A stretch of DNA of 64,000 nt from an uncultured Porphyromonadaceae bacterium. GTDB lineage: Bacteria > Bacteroidota > Bacteroidia > Bacteroidales > Muribaculaceae. Below, one piece after another: positions 16,247 through 25,307 of the stretch. Position 1 is the first letter of the stretch. Each line of letters begins with the position of its first letter. A program made the position numbers and the translations under genes. The notes below the pieces were generated by a model. The model had not been told where the DNA came from and did no database searches. It saw only the letters and a program-made list of their open reading frames with translations. The stretch is taken from NCBI GenBank assembly GCA_900548975.1, contig URMS01000004.1, forward strand, positions 70,310 through 134,309, given 5' to 3'.

Positions 16247-17941
16247 ATGAAATCATCGCATACAAGCAGCTATTCCTTCCTGTTCGGAACCATACTGTTC
16301 CTATATCTGTTCTATTCCCTTCTGGCTGCCGGCATATGTTTTATCTTCGATTTAAAGTTGAGCGGCGCCATCCTTCCGCTGTCGTTCGTCCTTGCATGCC
16401 TGAGCATTATGCCGTGCGAACGCCGCACCGGGCTATTACTGCGTCTGTGGATTCCGGCGGCCGCGTTGATAGCCGCGCTGTGCATTGTCAACAGTTTTAT
16501 CTACGACTCCACCTTCGACAGCATAGGCTACCATTACGACACCGTGGTGATGATGGCGCAGGGATGGAACCCATTCAAAGAATATCCCTGGAACGGCTCG
16601 ATATGGGCCATGCACTATGCCAAAGCACCTGAGACTCTGCAGGCTACCGTGCTCGCTTTCACAGGCAACCTACAGACGGTGAAAAGTATAAACTTCGTCT
16701 TCGCCATAGCCGCGGCCTGCCTGCTGTGGCATGCGATGGAAACCGACGTTCCGTCGGTCAGCCGCCGCTGGCGCATAGCCGTAACGGCAGTGGCCATGCT
16801 CAATCCCGTACTCATATGGCAACTGTTTTCGGCCTACAACGACTACGCCCTCTGGCTCGAGACCATAGCGGCCGTGTCGTGCTTCGTCCTCATTTGCCAG
16901 AAGCCACGCGCCGCCATGCCGTACGTGCTTCTTGGCGCCGTCATGGTAATAAGCATAAACACCAAATTCACCCATTTCTTCTATATCGGCCTGGAATGCC
17001 TGCTGTTCGCCCTGTGGTGTCTCGCCACCAGGCGCCCCCTTATTCTGCGCTACGGCACCATCACCATAGCCTTGGCACTTGTCACTGGCATTTTCGTGGC
17101 CGGATACAGCCCCTATGTCACCAATACAGCAGACTACGGCAACCCGTTCTATCCCCTTATAGGCGGCGGAGCCGACATAATGACCTCCAATACCCCCGAC
17201 ATGTACGCCGGCCACAACCGCGTATACAATTTCTTCGAGTCGCTGCTGTCGGTTTCCGACTCGCCATGGGCGCTTCTCAACGGCCACATAAGCGTCGACG
17301 GCCTGACGCGCTGCTACTCGAAGGACATGCGTGTCAACGGCTTCGGCATCCTCATGGCGCCGATGCTGCTTGCTTCGCTGGCACTTATGATTCTGAGCCG
17401 CCCGCGGAAAACTTATTGGCTTATATACGCATCGGCATTCGCTCTGTCGTTCTGCTTCGAACAGACCTGGTGGGCACGCTATATACCGTTCCTGTGGGGA
17501 GCCGTGGTCATATCGCTTGTAGCGGCCCTGACTTCAGGACGTAAACGGCGGCTTACACGCATCCTCTGCGCCGTCACGGTAGCTGCGGCGGTCGCCAACG
17601 GAGCGGTATCGCTGATGGCGACGGCCTACGGGCGCCTGTCGTACAGCGTGTACATGCACTATATCCTTGGCACCGACCGCAGCAGCATGCCCCCGCTCAA
17701 GGTCGCCAATCTCAACTACGCGCTCCGGCAGCAGTTCAAAGAGAAAAACGTGGTTATCGAGGAGTACGAAACATGGCGCGAACTCGACAGGAAGGATAAT
17801 CTGTACCGACTGTTCGGCCTCGAATATTTCGAATGCGTCGCAAAGTTAGACAGAGAAACATACCCCCGGCTCTACGAACCGGATGGCATCCTCGCAAAAA
17901 CCGGCAGATTCCACGAACGCCGGTTCATACCCGCGTTTTAA
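16247..17941 (+). CDS. Polytopic membrane protein, GT-C glycosyltransferase-like
   Basis: A 564-residue protein with ten or more hydrophobic segments through about residue 460 and a soluble tail. The arrangement resembles lipid-linked-sugar GT-C enzymes (GT39/GT83 type): an acidic residue pair in the first large loop (YDSTFDSIGYHYD, about residues 85-97), aromatic-rich loops such as GWNPFKEYPWNGS, then many membrane helices. It would act at the outer face of the inner membrane on polyprenyl-phosphate sugars, but donor and acceptor are unknown. It is followed 70 bases later by polyprenyl diphosphate synthase, which makes the carrier lipid, though that gene has its own promoter. The assignment rests on topology, not on a diagnostic motif. 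Confidence 0.55.
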   Translation: MKSSHTSSYSFLFGTILFLYLFYSLLAAGICFIFDLKLSGAILPLSFVLACLSIMPCERRTGLLLRLWIPAAALIAALCIVNSFIYDSTFDSIGYHYDTVVMMAQGWNPFKEYPWNGSIWAMHYAKAPETLQATVLAFTGNLQTVKSINFVFAIAAACLLWHAMETDVPSVSRRWRIAVTAVAMLNPVLIWQLFSAYNDYALWLETIAAVSCFVLICQKPRAAMPYVLLGAVMVISINTKFTHFFYIGLECLLFALWCLATRRPLILRYGTITIALALVTGIFVAGYSPYVTNTADYGNPFYPLIGGGADIMTSNTPDMYAGHNRVYNFFESLLSVSDSPWALLNGHISVDGLTRCYSKDMRVNGFGILMAPMLLASLALMILSRPRKTYWLIYASAFALSFCFEQTWWARYIPFLWGAVVISLVAALTSGRKRRLTRILCAVTVAAAVANGAVSLMATAYGRLSYSVYMHYILGTDRSSMPPLKVANLNYALRQQFKEKNVVIEEYETWRELDRKDNLYRLFGLEYFECVAKLDRETYPRLYEPDGILAKTGRFHERRFIPAF

Positions 17942-17984
17942 CACATATTTTAACAGCTTCTTGCTCGATAGCACGTTTTTTTTG

Positions 17985-17992
17985 TACTTTTG
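17985..17992 (+). promoter_or_regulatory. -7 box of the polyprenyl synthase gene
   Basis: TACTTTTG matches TAnnTTTG, with TTG at 17961-17963 as a -33 element (21-base spacer). The box excludes the upstream TTG codon at 17990 as a start and supports the ATG at 18011. Confidence 0.75.
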
Positions 17993-18010
17993 CAAAATAT
18001 TGAGCATTCA

Positions 18011-18985
18011 ATGACTACTCTCGAAGCCATAACATATAATCACCGTGCGGAGCTGGAACGTCTCAACACACGCATCGCCGAGCAACTCAAGGGCTCGAAC
18101 ACGCTGATGGACAGAATCGTGCTGTCGCTGCTCCGCACCAAAGGGAAACAGATACGGCCGCTGATGGTTTTCCTGTGCGCGGGGCTGACGGGTTGCGACA
18201 ACGAACGAGTACTCGCCTCGGCCGTAGCCGTGGAGCTGTTGCACAACGCCTCGCTGATACACGACGACGTGGTCGACAATTCGCCCACACGCCGCGGACA
18301 GCCTACCGTCAATGCCATATGGGACAACCATATAGCCGTACTCGTCGGCGACTACTTCACTTCGTCGGCAATGCAGCAGGCTATCTCGACCGGCGACATC
18401 CGCATCGTCGACGTACTGTGCCGCCTCGGCCGCAGTCTGTCGCTGGGCGAAATCGACCAGATATACAACGCCCGCGAGCATACCCTTACCGAAGAGAACT
18501 ATTACCGTATCATCGACTATAAGACGGCATCGCTCTTTGTGGCGAGCGCCGAAATGGGCTGTCTGGCAGCCGGGGTAGCCGACGAACGTCTGGGCGCCCT
18601 GTCGGAGTACGCGTTGCTTTTCGGCCGCTGCTTCCAGATACGCGACGACATATTCGACTATTTCCCCTCGCAGCTTGTCGGCAAGCCCACCGGTAACGAT
18701 CTGCGCGAAGGCAAGATATCGCTGCCCCTGCTCTATGTGCTCGGGCGCGATGACCTCCCCGGCCGCGACGCCATCAAGGCCCTTCTCGACCGCGACGGCC
18801 TCACCGACACCGACATAGCCACCATACAGGCCTTCGCCCGCGACAACGGCGGCATCGACTACGCCTACGCCGCGATGGAAAAACTGCGCCGGCGCGCCTA
18901 CGAGTGCCTGCGCATCTTCCCCGAGTCCGACGGACGCCGTGAACTCGAGGAACTTTTCGATTTCACCATAGCACGTCAGTTCTGA
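18011..18985 (+). CDS. All-trans polyprenyl diphosphate synthase
   Basis: A 324-residue prenyltransferase that condenses isopentenyl diphosphate onto an allylic primer; products of this type serve menaquinone side chains. The first aspartate-rich motif is LIHDDVVD with DDVVD at 85-89, and the second is RDDIFD at 211-216. KGKQIRP near residue 45 binds the diphosphate, and GNDLREGK is conserved after the second motif. Residues before the first aspartate motif are small (Ala-Ser), which fits a long-chain product. It overlaps no gene and is followed after 3 bases by the Ig-like lipoprotein gene, so the two are co-transcribed. Confidence 0.9.
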   Translation: MTTLEAITYNHRAELERLNTRIAEQLKGSNTLMDRIVLSLLRTKGKQIRPLMVFLCAGLTGCDNERVLASAVAVELLHNASLIHDDVVDNSPTRRGQPTVNAIWDNHIAVLVGDYFTSSAMQQAISTGDIRIVDVLCRLGRSLSLGEIDQIYNAREHTLTEENYYRIIDYKTASLFVASAEMGCLAAGVADERLGALSEYALLFGRCFQIRDDIFDYFPSQLVGKPTGNDLREGKISLPLLYVLGRDDLPGRDAIKALLDRDGLTDTDIATIQAFARDNGGIDYAYAAMEKLRRRAYECLRIFPESDGRRELEELFDFTIARQF

Positions 18986-18988
18986 ACC

Positions 18989-21046
18989 ATGAAAGGGCGT
19001 GCGGGCAAAGGCATGAGAGTGTTGGTGTGGGGCTGCCTGTCGGGCCTGCTGGCCGCATGCGCAAGCATGGGACGCCCTGAGGGTGGCGCCCGCGACGAAC
19101 TGCCACCTGTTTACGTCCGTTCCGACCCCGCCCCGGGTGCCGTCAACGTCACGCCCAAACGCATCAACGTAATTTTCGACGAAAACATACAGCTCGAGGA
19201 CGCGTTCTCGAAAGTTGTCGTATCGCCGGCCCAGAAAACGCCACCGACGGTAAGTTCCAACGGCCGCCGCCTCACCGTGGACTTCCGCGACACCCTGCAG
19301 GCCAACACCACCTACACCATCGACTTCGCCGACGCCATAAAGGACCTCAATGAGGGCAATATCCTCGACGGATTCGCCATGGACTTCTCCACCGGTCCCG
19401 TACTCGACACCCTGCGCATATCGGGCATGGTGCTTCAGGCCGAAAACCTTGAGCCGGCCCAGGGCATGCTCGTAGGCGTATACTCCAACCTCTCCGACAC
19501 CGCCATCCACACACTGCCGCTGGAGCGCATAGCCCGCACCAACCAGTACGGCCAGTTCACCATCCGCAACCTCAAGGAAGGCGAATACCGAATCTACGCC
19601 CTCAACGACCTCAACCGCGACTACCATTGGGACCGTTCGGAAGACATCGCTTTCTACGATGTCACCGTCCGCCCATACACCGAATCCATCACCGTCACCG
19701 ACACACTCTACGCAGCCGACGGTTCCGACTCGCTTATAACGCGCCCGGGCACACGCTATCTGCCCAACGATATATTGCTCAGTTGGTTCAACGAGAACTA
19801 CCGCTCGGCCTATCTTTCGGACTACAAGCGTCCCGACGCACGCCGCATCACTCTCACATTCGGCGCTCCGGCCGACAGTCTGCCCAAAATCACCATCGTC
19901 GACGGTGCCGGCACACCCGGAGCCGACATCTCGGAGTGGGCGCGCCTGAAAGCCAACGCCACCCTCGACACCCTCGAATACTGGATTTCCGACACCACCA
20001 TCGTGGCATCCGACTCGCTGCGGCTGTCGGTGGGCTACTTCCGCACCGACACCACCGACCGGCTGGAGTGGCAAACCGATACCCTGCGCTTCAACTTCCG
20101 CGACCTCGAGAAGAAAAAGAAAGAAAAAGAAAAGCAGAAAAAGAAAAAAGACCAGGACGACCTGCCGCGATTCACGGTCGACTCCATTACCGGCGACACC
20201 ACCTTTCTGCCGCCGCCCGACATGGAGTACCTGACCCTGCGCACGCTCACTCAGACACAGGACCTCAACAAGCCGCTGATTCTGGAATCGAACATTCCGC
20301 TCGAGAGTCTCGACAGCGCCGGTGTGCATCTGGAACTGATGGTCGACACCGTGTGGACAGAGCTTGACGTATCGTTCCGCCCCGACTCCGCCGACCTGCT
20401 GATGCGCCGCCGCATGGACGTCGACTGGGAACCCGGCGCCAAATACCGCCTTACCGTCGACACCCTCGCCGCTGTGGGCATGTACAACATATGGAACCGC
20501 CCGTTCAGCCAGGAATTCTCCACCAAACAGACCGAGGATTATGCCAAACTGATATTCAACCTTACAGACCTCGACAGCGTACAGGCCGTAGTACAACTTG
20601 TCAACACTTCGGATGCCCCGGTATATCAGGCAATAAAGCCTGCGGGCACCAACCGTGTCGAGCTGCCCTTCCTCAATCCTGGCACATACTATGCGCGCCT
20701 CATCATCGACGCCAATGCCAACGGCAAATGGGACACCGGCTCGGTCCGCGACTCCATTCAGCCCGAAGAGGTATACTACTTCGCAAAAAAATTCGACCTT
20801 AAGAAAAACTGGGATGTCGAACAGTCGTGGAACATCTACGAACTGCCTGTCGACATGCAGAAACCCTATGCCATAAAGAAAAACAAACCCAAGCTCAAGC
20901 GTGGCGAAAAGGCGCCCGAAGAGGAAGAAGAGGAAGATGAATTCGGCAGCGGTGTCTACGACCCCTTCGGAAACACTTCGGGCAACCGCGGCACCAACAA
21001 CCGCGGCACCGGCAGCCGCAATAACTTCAGCCGCCCCCTGCGCTGA
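18989..21046 (+). CDS. Large lipoprotein with N-terminal Ig-like (Big_5) domain
   Basis: A 685-residue envelope protein. A basic N-terminus and hydrophobic stretch lead to a lipobox LLAAC (a later start at 19013 would shorten the n-region only). Residues about 40-135 look like an SbsA-type Ig-like domain (PAPGAVNVTPKRINVIFDENI ... TYTIDFADAIKDLNEGN), followed by a carboxypeptidase-regulatory-like segment (GQFTIRNLKEGEYRIYALNDLNRD). A Lys-rich stretch near 370-390 (codons 20110-20155) and an acidic, then Gly/Asn/Arg-rich tail are low complexity. Function is unknown. The gene is tightly coupled to the polyprenyl synthase gene. Confidence 0.7.
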   Translation: MKGRAGKGMRVLVWGCLSGLLAACASMGRPEGGARDELPPVYVRSDPAPGAVNVTPKRINVIFDENIQLEDAFSKVVVSPAQKTPPTVSSNGRRLTVDFRDTLQANTTYTIDFADAIKDLNEGNILDGFAMDFSTGPVLDTLRISGMVLQAENLEPAQGMLVGVYSNLSDTAIHTLPLERIARTNQYGQFTIRNLKEGEYRIYALNDLNRDYHWDRSEDIAFYDVTVRPYTESITVTDTLYAADGSDSLITRPGTRYLPNDILLSWFNENYRSAYLSDYKRPDARRITLTFGAPADSLPKITIVDGAGTPGADISEWARLKANATLDTLEYWISDTTIVASDSLRLSVGYFRTDTTDRLEWQTDTLRFNFRDLEKKKKEKEKQKKKKDQDDLPRFTVDSITGDTTFLPPPDMEYLTLRTLTQTQDLNKPLILESNIPLESLDSAGVHLELMVDTVWTELDVSFRPDSADLLMRRRMDVDWEPGAKYRLTVDTLAAVGMYNIWNRPFSQEFSTKQTEDYAKLIFNLTDLDSVQAVVQLVNTSDAPVYQAIKPAGTNRVELPFLNPGTYYARLIIDANANGKWDTGSVRDSIQPEEVYYFAKKFDLKKNWDVEQSWNIYELPVDMQKPYAIKKNKPKLKRGEKAPEEEEEEDEFGSGVYDPFGNTSGNRGTNNRGTGSRNNFSRPLR

Positions 21047-21139
21047 ACAGCCGGGAATCCAAACTCTAAATTGCAGTTAAATACGTGCATTTTTAGTGAA
21101 TTTAATATAACAAGCGTTCCTTTTTCAATTTAAATAAGC

Positions 21140-21147
21140 TATTTTTG
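21140..21147 (+). promoter_or_regulatory. -7 box of the HtrA protease gene
   Basis: TATTTTTG matches TAnnTTTG in an AT-rich stretch, 52 bases before the ATG at 21200. Confidence 0.6.
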
Positions 21148-21199
21148 TATAACACTAATTCAACTATAATCATACTACAATCTTAGCACATTTAGAATT

Positions 21200-22702
21200 A
21201 TGAAAAAGAAACTTATCATTACCATGGCAGTTGCCGCCGTCGCCGCCTTCTGGGCTTTCGCACGACAGGCCGACACCGCCGATACCGCCCCTGCGGGCGA
21301 CGACCGCACCGCCGGCCGTCTCATATCCCAGGACGACTTCGTCCGCACGGCCGAAGAGACCGTCAACGGCGTGGTGAGCGTCAAGAGCTATGCCACCCCG
21401 CGCAGCCGCCAGGCCTACGACAACCGTGGCGGCCAGTACTTCAGCGACCCCTTGTTCGAATTCTTCTTCGGCACACCGTCGCAGCCCCGTCAGCGCCGCG
21501 AGCAGCCCCGCACTCCCGAGCAGCAACAGCAGATCGGCCTGGGTTCGGGCGTCATAATAAGCAAAGACGGCTATATCGTCACCAACAACCACGTCATAGC
21601 CGATGCCGAGCGTCTGGAGGTGACCCTCAACGACAACCGCAACTTCCCCGCCACCATCGTAGGCGCCGACCCCACCACCGACCTCGCCCTCATCAAGATC
21701 GACGCCCCCGACCTTCATGTAATCCCCATGGGCGACAGCGAGAAGCTCCACGTGGGCGAATGGGTGCTCGCCGTAGGCAATCCCTTCGGCTTCACATCCA
21801 CCGTCACATCGGGCATCGTAAGCGCCAAGGCTCGCAACATATCGAGCTCCACCGGCGCTCCCTCTTCGGGCGGTATCGAATCGTATATACAGACCGACGC
21901 CGCCGTCAACCAGGGCAACTCGGGCGGCGCGCTTGTGAACCTCGACGGCGAGCTCGTAGGCATCAACACCGCCATCTACTCGCAGACAGGCGCCTATGCC
22001 GGCTGCTCCTTCGCCATCCCCACCTCCATAGTGCAGAAAGTGGTCTCCGACCTCAAGAGCTACGGTGTGGTGCAGCGCGCTTATCTGGGCATACGCTTCT
22101 ATGAGCTCACACCCGAACTTATAGCCGAAAAGAAAATCGAAGGCACCACCAGCGGCATCTACGTGGCCGACATCGAGGAGCGCTCCGCAGCCCGCGAAGC
22201 CGGTTTCGAGGAAGGCGACATCATCGTGTCCATGGGAGACCGCCCCACCCGCTCCACAGCCCAGCTGCAGGAAGTTGTGGCCGGCATGAGCCCCGGCGAC
22301 ACAGTCGAGGTAGAGTTCTTCCGCCAGGGCAAGAAGAAAACCTGCAAGGTCGTGCTCCGCAACAACCGCGGCAATATGGCCATAACACGCCCCGGCGACG
22401 AAGCCAACCTCGGCGCCACCCTCTCGGCACTTGACGAAGACACGGCCCGCTCGCTGGAGATCCGCGGCGGTGTCAGCGTGACCGACATCAACTCCGACGG
22501 CCGCTTTGCCAAGGCAGGCGTGCGCGAGAACTTCATAATTCTCGGTGTCAACGGCAAGCGCGTGACATCGCCCGACGAAATCAAGGCCATCGTCAAGCAG
22601 CTCACCGCCGCTCAGACACAGGTGCAGGACCGCGTGCTCTTCCTGTCGGGCATGTACCCCTCGGGCAAAACCGCTTACTACGCCATACCTCTCGATGACT
22701 GA
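21200..22702 (+). CDS. degP: DegP/HtrA-type periplasmic serine protease with two PDZ domains
   Basis: A 500-residue envelope protease and chaperone for misfolded proteins. An N-terminal signal segment is present (MKKKLIITMAVAAVAAFWAFA). The trypsin-like domain has a full triad: His131 in NNHVIADA, Asp161 in TDLALIKI and Ser241 in GNSGGAL. A Gln/Arg-rich LA-loop (SQPRQRREQPRTPEQQQQ) precedes the catalytic domain. Two PDZ domains follow (about 300-390 and 410-495), the second more divergent. It is transcribed from its own promoter, with a hairpin after the stop, and precedes the YtxH/holin cluster, an arrangement that suggests envelope-stress biology (inference). Confidence 0.92.
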   Translation: MKKKLIITMAVAAVAAFWAFARQADTADTAPAGDDRTAGRLISQDDFVRTAEETVNGVVSVKSYATPRSRQAYDNRGGQYFSDPLFEFFFGTPSQPRQRREQPRTPEQQQQIGLGSGVIISKDGYIVTNNHVIADAERLEVTLNDNRNFPATIVGADPTTDLALIKIDAPDLHVIPMGDSEKLHVGEWVLAVGNPFGFTSTVTSGIVSAKARNISSSTGAPSSGGIESYIQTDAAVNQGNSGGALVNLDGELVGINTAIYSQTGAYAGCSFAIPTSIVQKVVSDLKSYGVVQRAYLGIRFYELTPELIAEKKIEGTTSGIYVADIEERSAAREAGFEEGDIIVSMGDRPTRSTAQLQEVVAGMSPGDTVEVEFFRQGKKKTCKVVLRNNRGNMAITRPGDEANLGATLSALDEDTARSLEIRGGVSVTDINSDGRFAKAGVRENFIILGVNGKRVTSPDEIKAIVKQLTAAQTQVQDRVLFLSGMYPSGKTAYYAIPLDD

Positions 22703-22711
22703 CAACAGCAC

Positions 22712-22753
22712 AACGTCGCCGCAGCGAACAAAAAGCGCCGCGGCGGCGTTTAT
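22712..22753 (+). terminator. Probable terminator after the HtrA gene
   Basis: AACGTCGCCGC (22712-22722) pairs with GCGGCGGCGTT (22740-22750), one T-G wobble, followed by a short TTT tract that overlaps the arm end. Confidence 0.6.
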
Positions 22754-22802
22754 CATTCGATAGATATACAAGATTATACTAACCCTCTAAAACAATACAC
22801 CA

Positions 22803-23006
22803 ATGAAAGGACTTCCCATCGTCATCGCAGCTCTCGGAGGCGCTCTCGTAGGCGCAGCTACCGCTCTTCTCTTCGCTCCCCAGAAAGGCAGCGAAACACG
22901 CGAGGCTATCCGCGGCTTCATCCGCAGCCATGTGCCCGGCATCAAAGAGCAGGAACTCGAGACACTCGCCGACCAGATCGCCGAAGAAATCAAAGAAGTA
23001 AAATAA
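22803..23006 (+). CDS. YtxH-like small membrane protein
   Basis: A 67-residue protein with one N-terminal hydrophobic glycine-rich segment (VIAALGGALVGAATALLFAP) followed by KGSETREAIR and an amphipathic charged helix. This is the YtxH pattern seen in stress-associated small proteins. It starts a four-gene cluster with a second YtxH-like protein, a holin-family membrane protein and a conserved short protein. The molecular role is unknown. Its start codon follows a purine-poor leader, with no strong ribosome binding site visible. Confidence 0.75.
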   Translation: MKGLPIVIAALGGALVGAATALLFAPQKGSETREAIRGFIRSHVPGIKEQELETLADQIAEEIKEVK

Positions 23007-23016
23007 ACAACCGATC

Positions 23017-23072
23017 GTGGATTATGAATTGAAATTCACAATCACTTACAATAAGCATAATTCATAATCCAC
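23017..23072. repeat. 14-bp perfect inverted repeat between the two YtxH genes
   Basis: GTGGATTATGAATT (23017-23030) is the exact reverse complement of AATTCATAATCCAC (23059-23072). A further partial copy (AATTCATAATT, 23073-23083) follows. The AT-rich insert contrasts with the GC-rich genes on each side and resembles a small dispersed intergenic repeat. Confidence 0.7.
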
Positions 23073-23091
23073 AATTCATAATTCCAAAGAT

Positions 23092-23283
23092 ATGAAGGGA
23101 CTTCTCACATTCGTATTCGGAGTCGCCGTGGGCGCCGTGGCAACCGCTCTTCTCACACCCACTACAGGGCCCGAACTTCGCGAACGCATCCGGCTCATTC
23201 TGCAGAAACGAGGCATCATCGCTGCCGACGATATCGATGAACTCGTCGAAATGATAGCCTCCGAGGTTGAAGATAAAAAATAG
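23092..23283 (+). CDS. Second YtxH-like small membrane protein
   Basis: A 63-residue protein laid out like the gene 86 bases upstream: one glycine/alanine-rich membrane segment (FVFGVAVGAVATALLTP), then TGPELRERIR and an acidic C-terminal helix. The two are probably ancient duplicates. It lacks a recognised catalytic motif. The nearby holin-family gene is on the same strand 75 bases downstream, so the cluster is probably one transcript, interrupted by the 14-bp inverted repeat upstream of this gene. Confidence 0.7.
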   Translation: MKGLLTFVFGVAVGAVATALLTPTTGPELRERIRLILQKRGIIAADDIDELVEMIASEVEDKK

Positions 23284-23358
23284 AATACATCTCCTCACCC
23301 AACAACGGGTGGCGTCGCCCCATCGGCCCGGGCACGTCACCCTTTAAAACTTCACATT

Positions 23359-23757
23359 ATGGAACAAAGCGATCCCCGCTCGTCGAGCGTAATGTCGGCC
23401 ATAGGCTCTACCGTTTCGACCTATCTGAAACTGCTTATGGAGGACACCCGCCTCAACGTCACCGAGAAGCTCACGCGCCTGCTTTCGGCGCTCACCGTGT
23501 GCGCTCTGATGCTCGTTCTGGCCATAGCCACTCTGCTCTTTCTGTCGATAGCCGTCGGCATGGCGCTGGGCGATATCCTCGATCCCATATGGGCATATAT
23601 CATCGTTGCGGCTTTCTACGCTGTTCTGGCCGTGATAATATTTTTCTGCAAGAAATCTCTAATCGTCAATCCTATCGCACGCTTCCTGAGCCGTCTGCTC
23701 ATCGAAGCGCCCGAAAACACTCAAGTAGTCCATGATAAATCTACCCCCGTATCCTAA
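23359..23757 (+). CDS. Holin-family (DUF1469-like) membrane protein
   Basis: A 132-residue protein with a soluble N-terminus (residues 1-40, LLMEDTRLNVTEKLTRLL) and two adjacent membrane segments (about 45-70 and 80-100). This matches proteins annotated as phage holin family / DUF1469, which in Bacteroidota are ordinary chromosomal genes next to YtxH genes. No endolysin or other phage genes are nearby, so a lytic role is unlikely. It overlaps the start of the next gene by 26 bases, indicating translational coupling. Confidence 0.75.
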   Translation: MEQSDPRSSSVMSAIGSTVSTYLKLLMEDTRLNVTEKLTRLLSALTVCALMLVLAIATLLFLSIAVGMALGDILDPIWAYIIVAAFYAVLAVIIFFCKKSLIVNPIARFLSRLLIEAPENTQVVHDKSTPVS

Positions 23758-24013
23758 AGCTCCGGAGAACAACTGGAAAGGGCTCACTCTCGACGAACTG
23801 CGCATGCGCCGGGCTCTGGTGCAGGCCCGGATGGAGATTCAGAAATACAAACTCAACGGTCTTGTCGACGGCATGCGCGAGCGGACGCCTCTTTTCGGAG
23901 GCTCGACATCGCTTTTCTCACGCATCACAGGCGCCCTCAGTTTCGCCGAATACGCTTTCTTCGCCGTACGACTCATAAAACTCGTTTCGCCTATATTCCG
24001 GAAAAAGAAATAG
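23732..24013 (+). CDS. Conserved hypothetical protein of the YtxH/holin cluster
   Basis: A 93-residue protein beginning MINLPPYPKAPENNWKGL. It has a central basic helix (LDELRMRRALVQARMEIQKYKL) and a C-terminal hydrophobic helix ending in a Lys-rich tail (SPIFRKKK), so it may lie at the membrane surface. Its ATG is inside the last codons of the holin-family gene (26-base overlap, different frame), which supports it as a genuine coupled gene. Function unknown. Confidence 0.65.
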   Translation: MINLPPYPKAPENNWKGLTLDELRMRRALVQARMEIQKYKLNGLVDGMRERTPLFGGSTSLFSRITGALSFAEYAFFAVRLIKLVSPIFRKKK

Positions 24014-24023
24014 ACCCCGCCCC

Positions 24024-25307
24024 ATGCACCGATCCATTATCACAATTATCGCGGCGATTCTGCTTGCGCCGTCGCTGCTTTTTGCATTCGACACACGGCA
24101 GCACATTGCCGAAAAACCGGCCCGCGCCGCAGGCCACTACTACGCCTATCCCGATGACGAGATCAGCCCCGACTACGGCACGTCGCCCGAGGGCTACGAA
24201 GCTTTCTATCTCAGCCACTACGGCCGCCACGGCTCGCGCTTCCTCACCTCCGAGGAAGGCTACACCAATATCATGGGTCTTCTCGCCCGCGCCGACTCGG
24301 CAGGCGTGCTCACCGAAGCCGGCCGGCACCTGCGCGCACAGCTCGACACCGTCTACGCCGAAGCCCGCGGCCGCGCCGGCGAGCTCTCGCCTCTGGGACG
24401 CCGTCAGCACCGCGGCATAGCCACACGCATGGCCACAGCCTATCCCGGCATCATTGCCGACAGCGCACGCATCACCGCTGTCTCCACCATAGTGATGCGT
24501 TGCGCCCACTCGATGTTCGCCTTCATCGAGGCGCTCAAGGAACTCAATCCATCGCTCGACATACCGCGCGAGTCGTCGATGCGCAACATGTCGTACCTCA
24601 ACTACAACTCGCCCGAATCCGAGCAACTGCGCAGCGCCAAAGGCCCCTACCGCAAGGACTGGAAAAAATTCCGCAAAGAGAAAATTAAGACCGACCGTCT
24701 GCTCGACTCCATATTCAACGACAGAAAATTCGTGGCCGACAACGTCGATCCCTATAAATTCATCGAAGACATCTACTATCTCGCTTCCGACATGCAGAGC
24801 GTCGACTGCGGAGTCGATCTCAGCAGATGGCTTACGCCCGAGGAACTCTACAACATATGGGAGACCTTCAATTTCCGCTTTTTCGCCCGCTATTCGTCGT
24901 ACAAGCCCGTCAACGGCGCCTTTACCGACAATTCGCGTCCGCTGGTACGCGATATCCTCGACAAGGCCGACAGCTACATCGCCGACGGCGCCCACGGTGC
25001 CACACTGCGCTTCGGTCACGACACTAATGTGATGCCCCTGACCGCACTTCTGGCCATCGACGGCTGCCACACCGGCGAGACCGCCCCCGAGCTCATAGCC
25101 GACAACTTCGCCAACTACCGCATAGTACCCATGGCCGCCAATGTGCAGATGATCTTCTTCCGGCCTGTCGAAGGCGACGGCGAAATACTGGTGCGCCTAT
25201 TCCTCAACGAGCGCGACGCCACTCTCCCTCTGCCTGCTGTCGACGGCAAATATTACCGCTGGAGCGTACTCCGCCCCTATCTCGAATCTCTCGCGGCGCC
25301 GAAATGA
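24024..25307 (+). CDS. Secreted histidine phosphatase (clade 2, phytase/acid phosphatase-like)
   Basis: A 427-residue exported enzyme with a signal peptide (MHRSIITIIAAILLAPSLLFA). The phosphohistidine motif is YGRHGSR with Arg68-His69, and the C-terminal proton-donor motif is GHDTN with His332-Asp333. This HD form is that of histidine acid phosphatases and phytases; Bacteroides MINPP enzymes have HAE instead. Length is close to theirs. It would release phosphate from inositol phosphates or other monoesters in the periplasm; the substrate is not fixed by the sequence. It follows the YtxH/holin cluster by 10 bases and overlaps the next gene by 4 bases (ATGA). Confidence 0.8.
   Translation: MHRSIITIIAAILLAPSLLFAFDTRQHIAEKPARAAGHYYAYPDDEISPDYGTSPEGYEAFYLSHYGRHGSRFLTSEEGYTNIMGLLARADSAGVLTEAGRHLRAQLDTVYAEARGRAGELSPLGRRQHRGIATRMATAYPGIIADSARITAVSTIVMRCAHSMFAFIEALKELNPSLDIPRESSMRNMSYLNYNSPESEQLRSAKGPYRKDWKKFRKEKIKTDRLLDSIFNDRKFVADNVDPYKFIEDIYYLASDMQSVDCGVDLSRWLTPEELYNIWETFNFRFFARYSSYKPVNGAFTDNSRPLVRDILDKADSYIADGAHGATLRFGHDTNVMPLTALLAIDGCHTGETAPELIADNFANYRIVPMAANVQMIFFRPVEGDGEILVRLFLNERDATLPLPAVDGKYYRWSVLRPYLESLAAPK

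Noticed and set aside
23359..23757. Prophage remnant because of a holin-like protein
   Set aside because: There is no endolysin, tail, integrase or terminase nearby. This family is a normal chromosomal gene next to YtxH genes in Bacteroidota.
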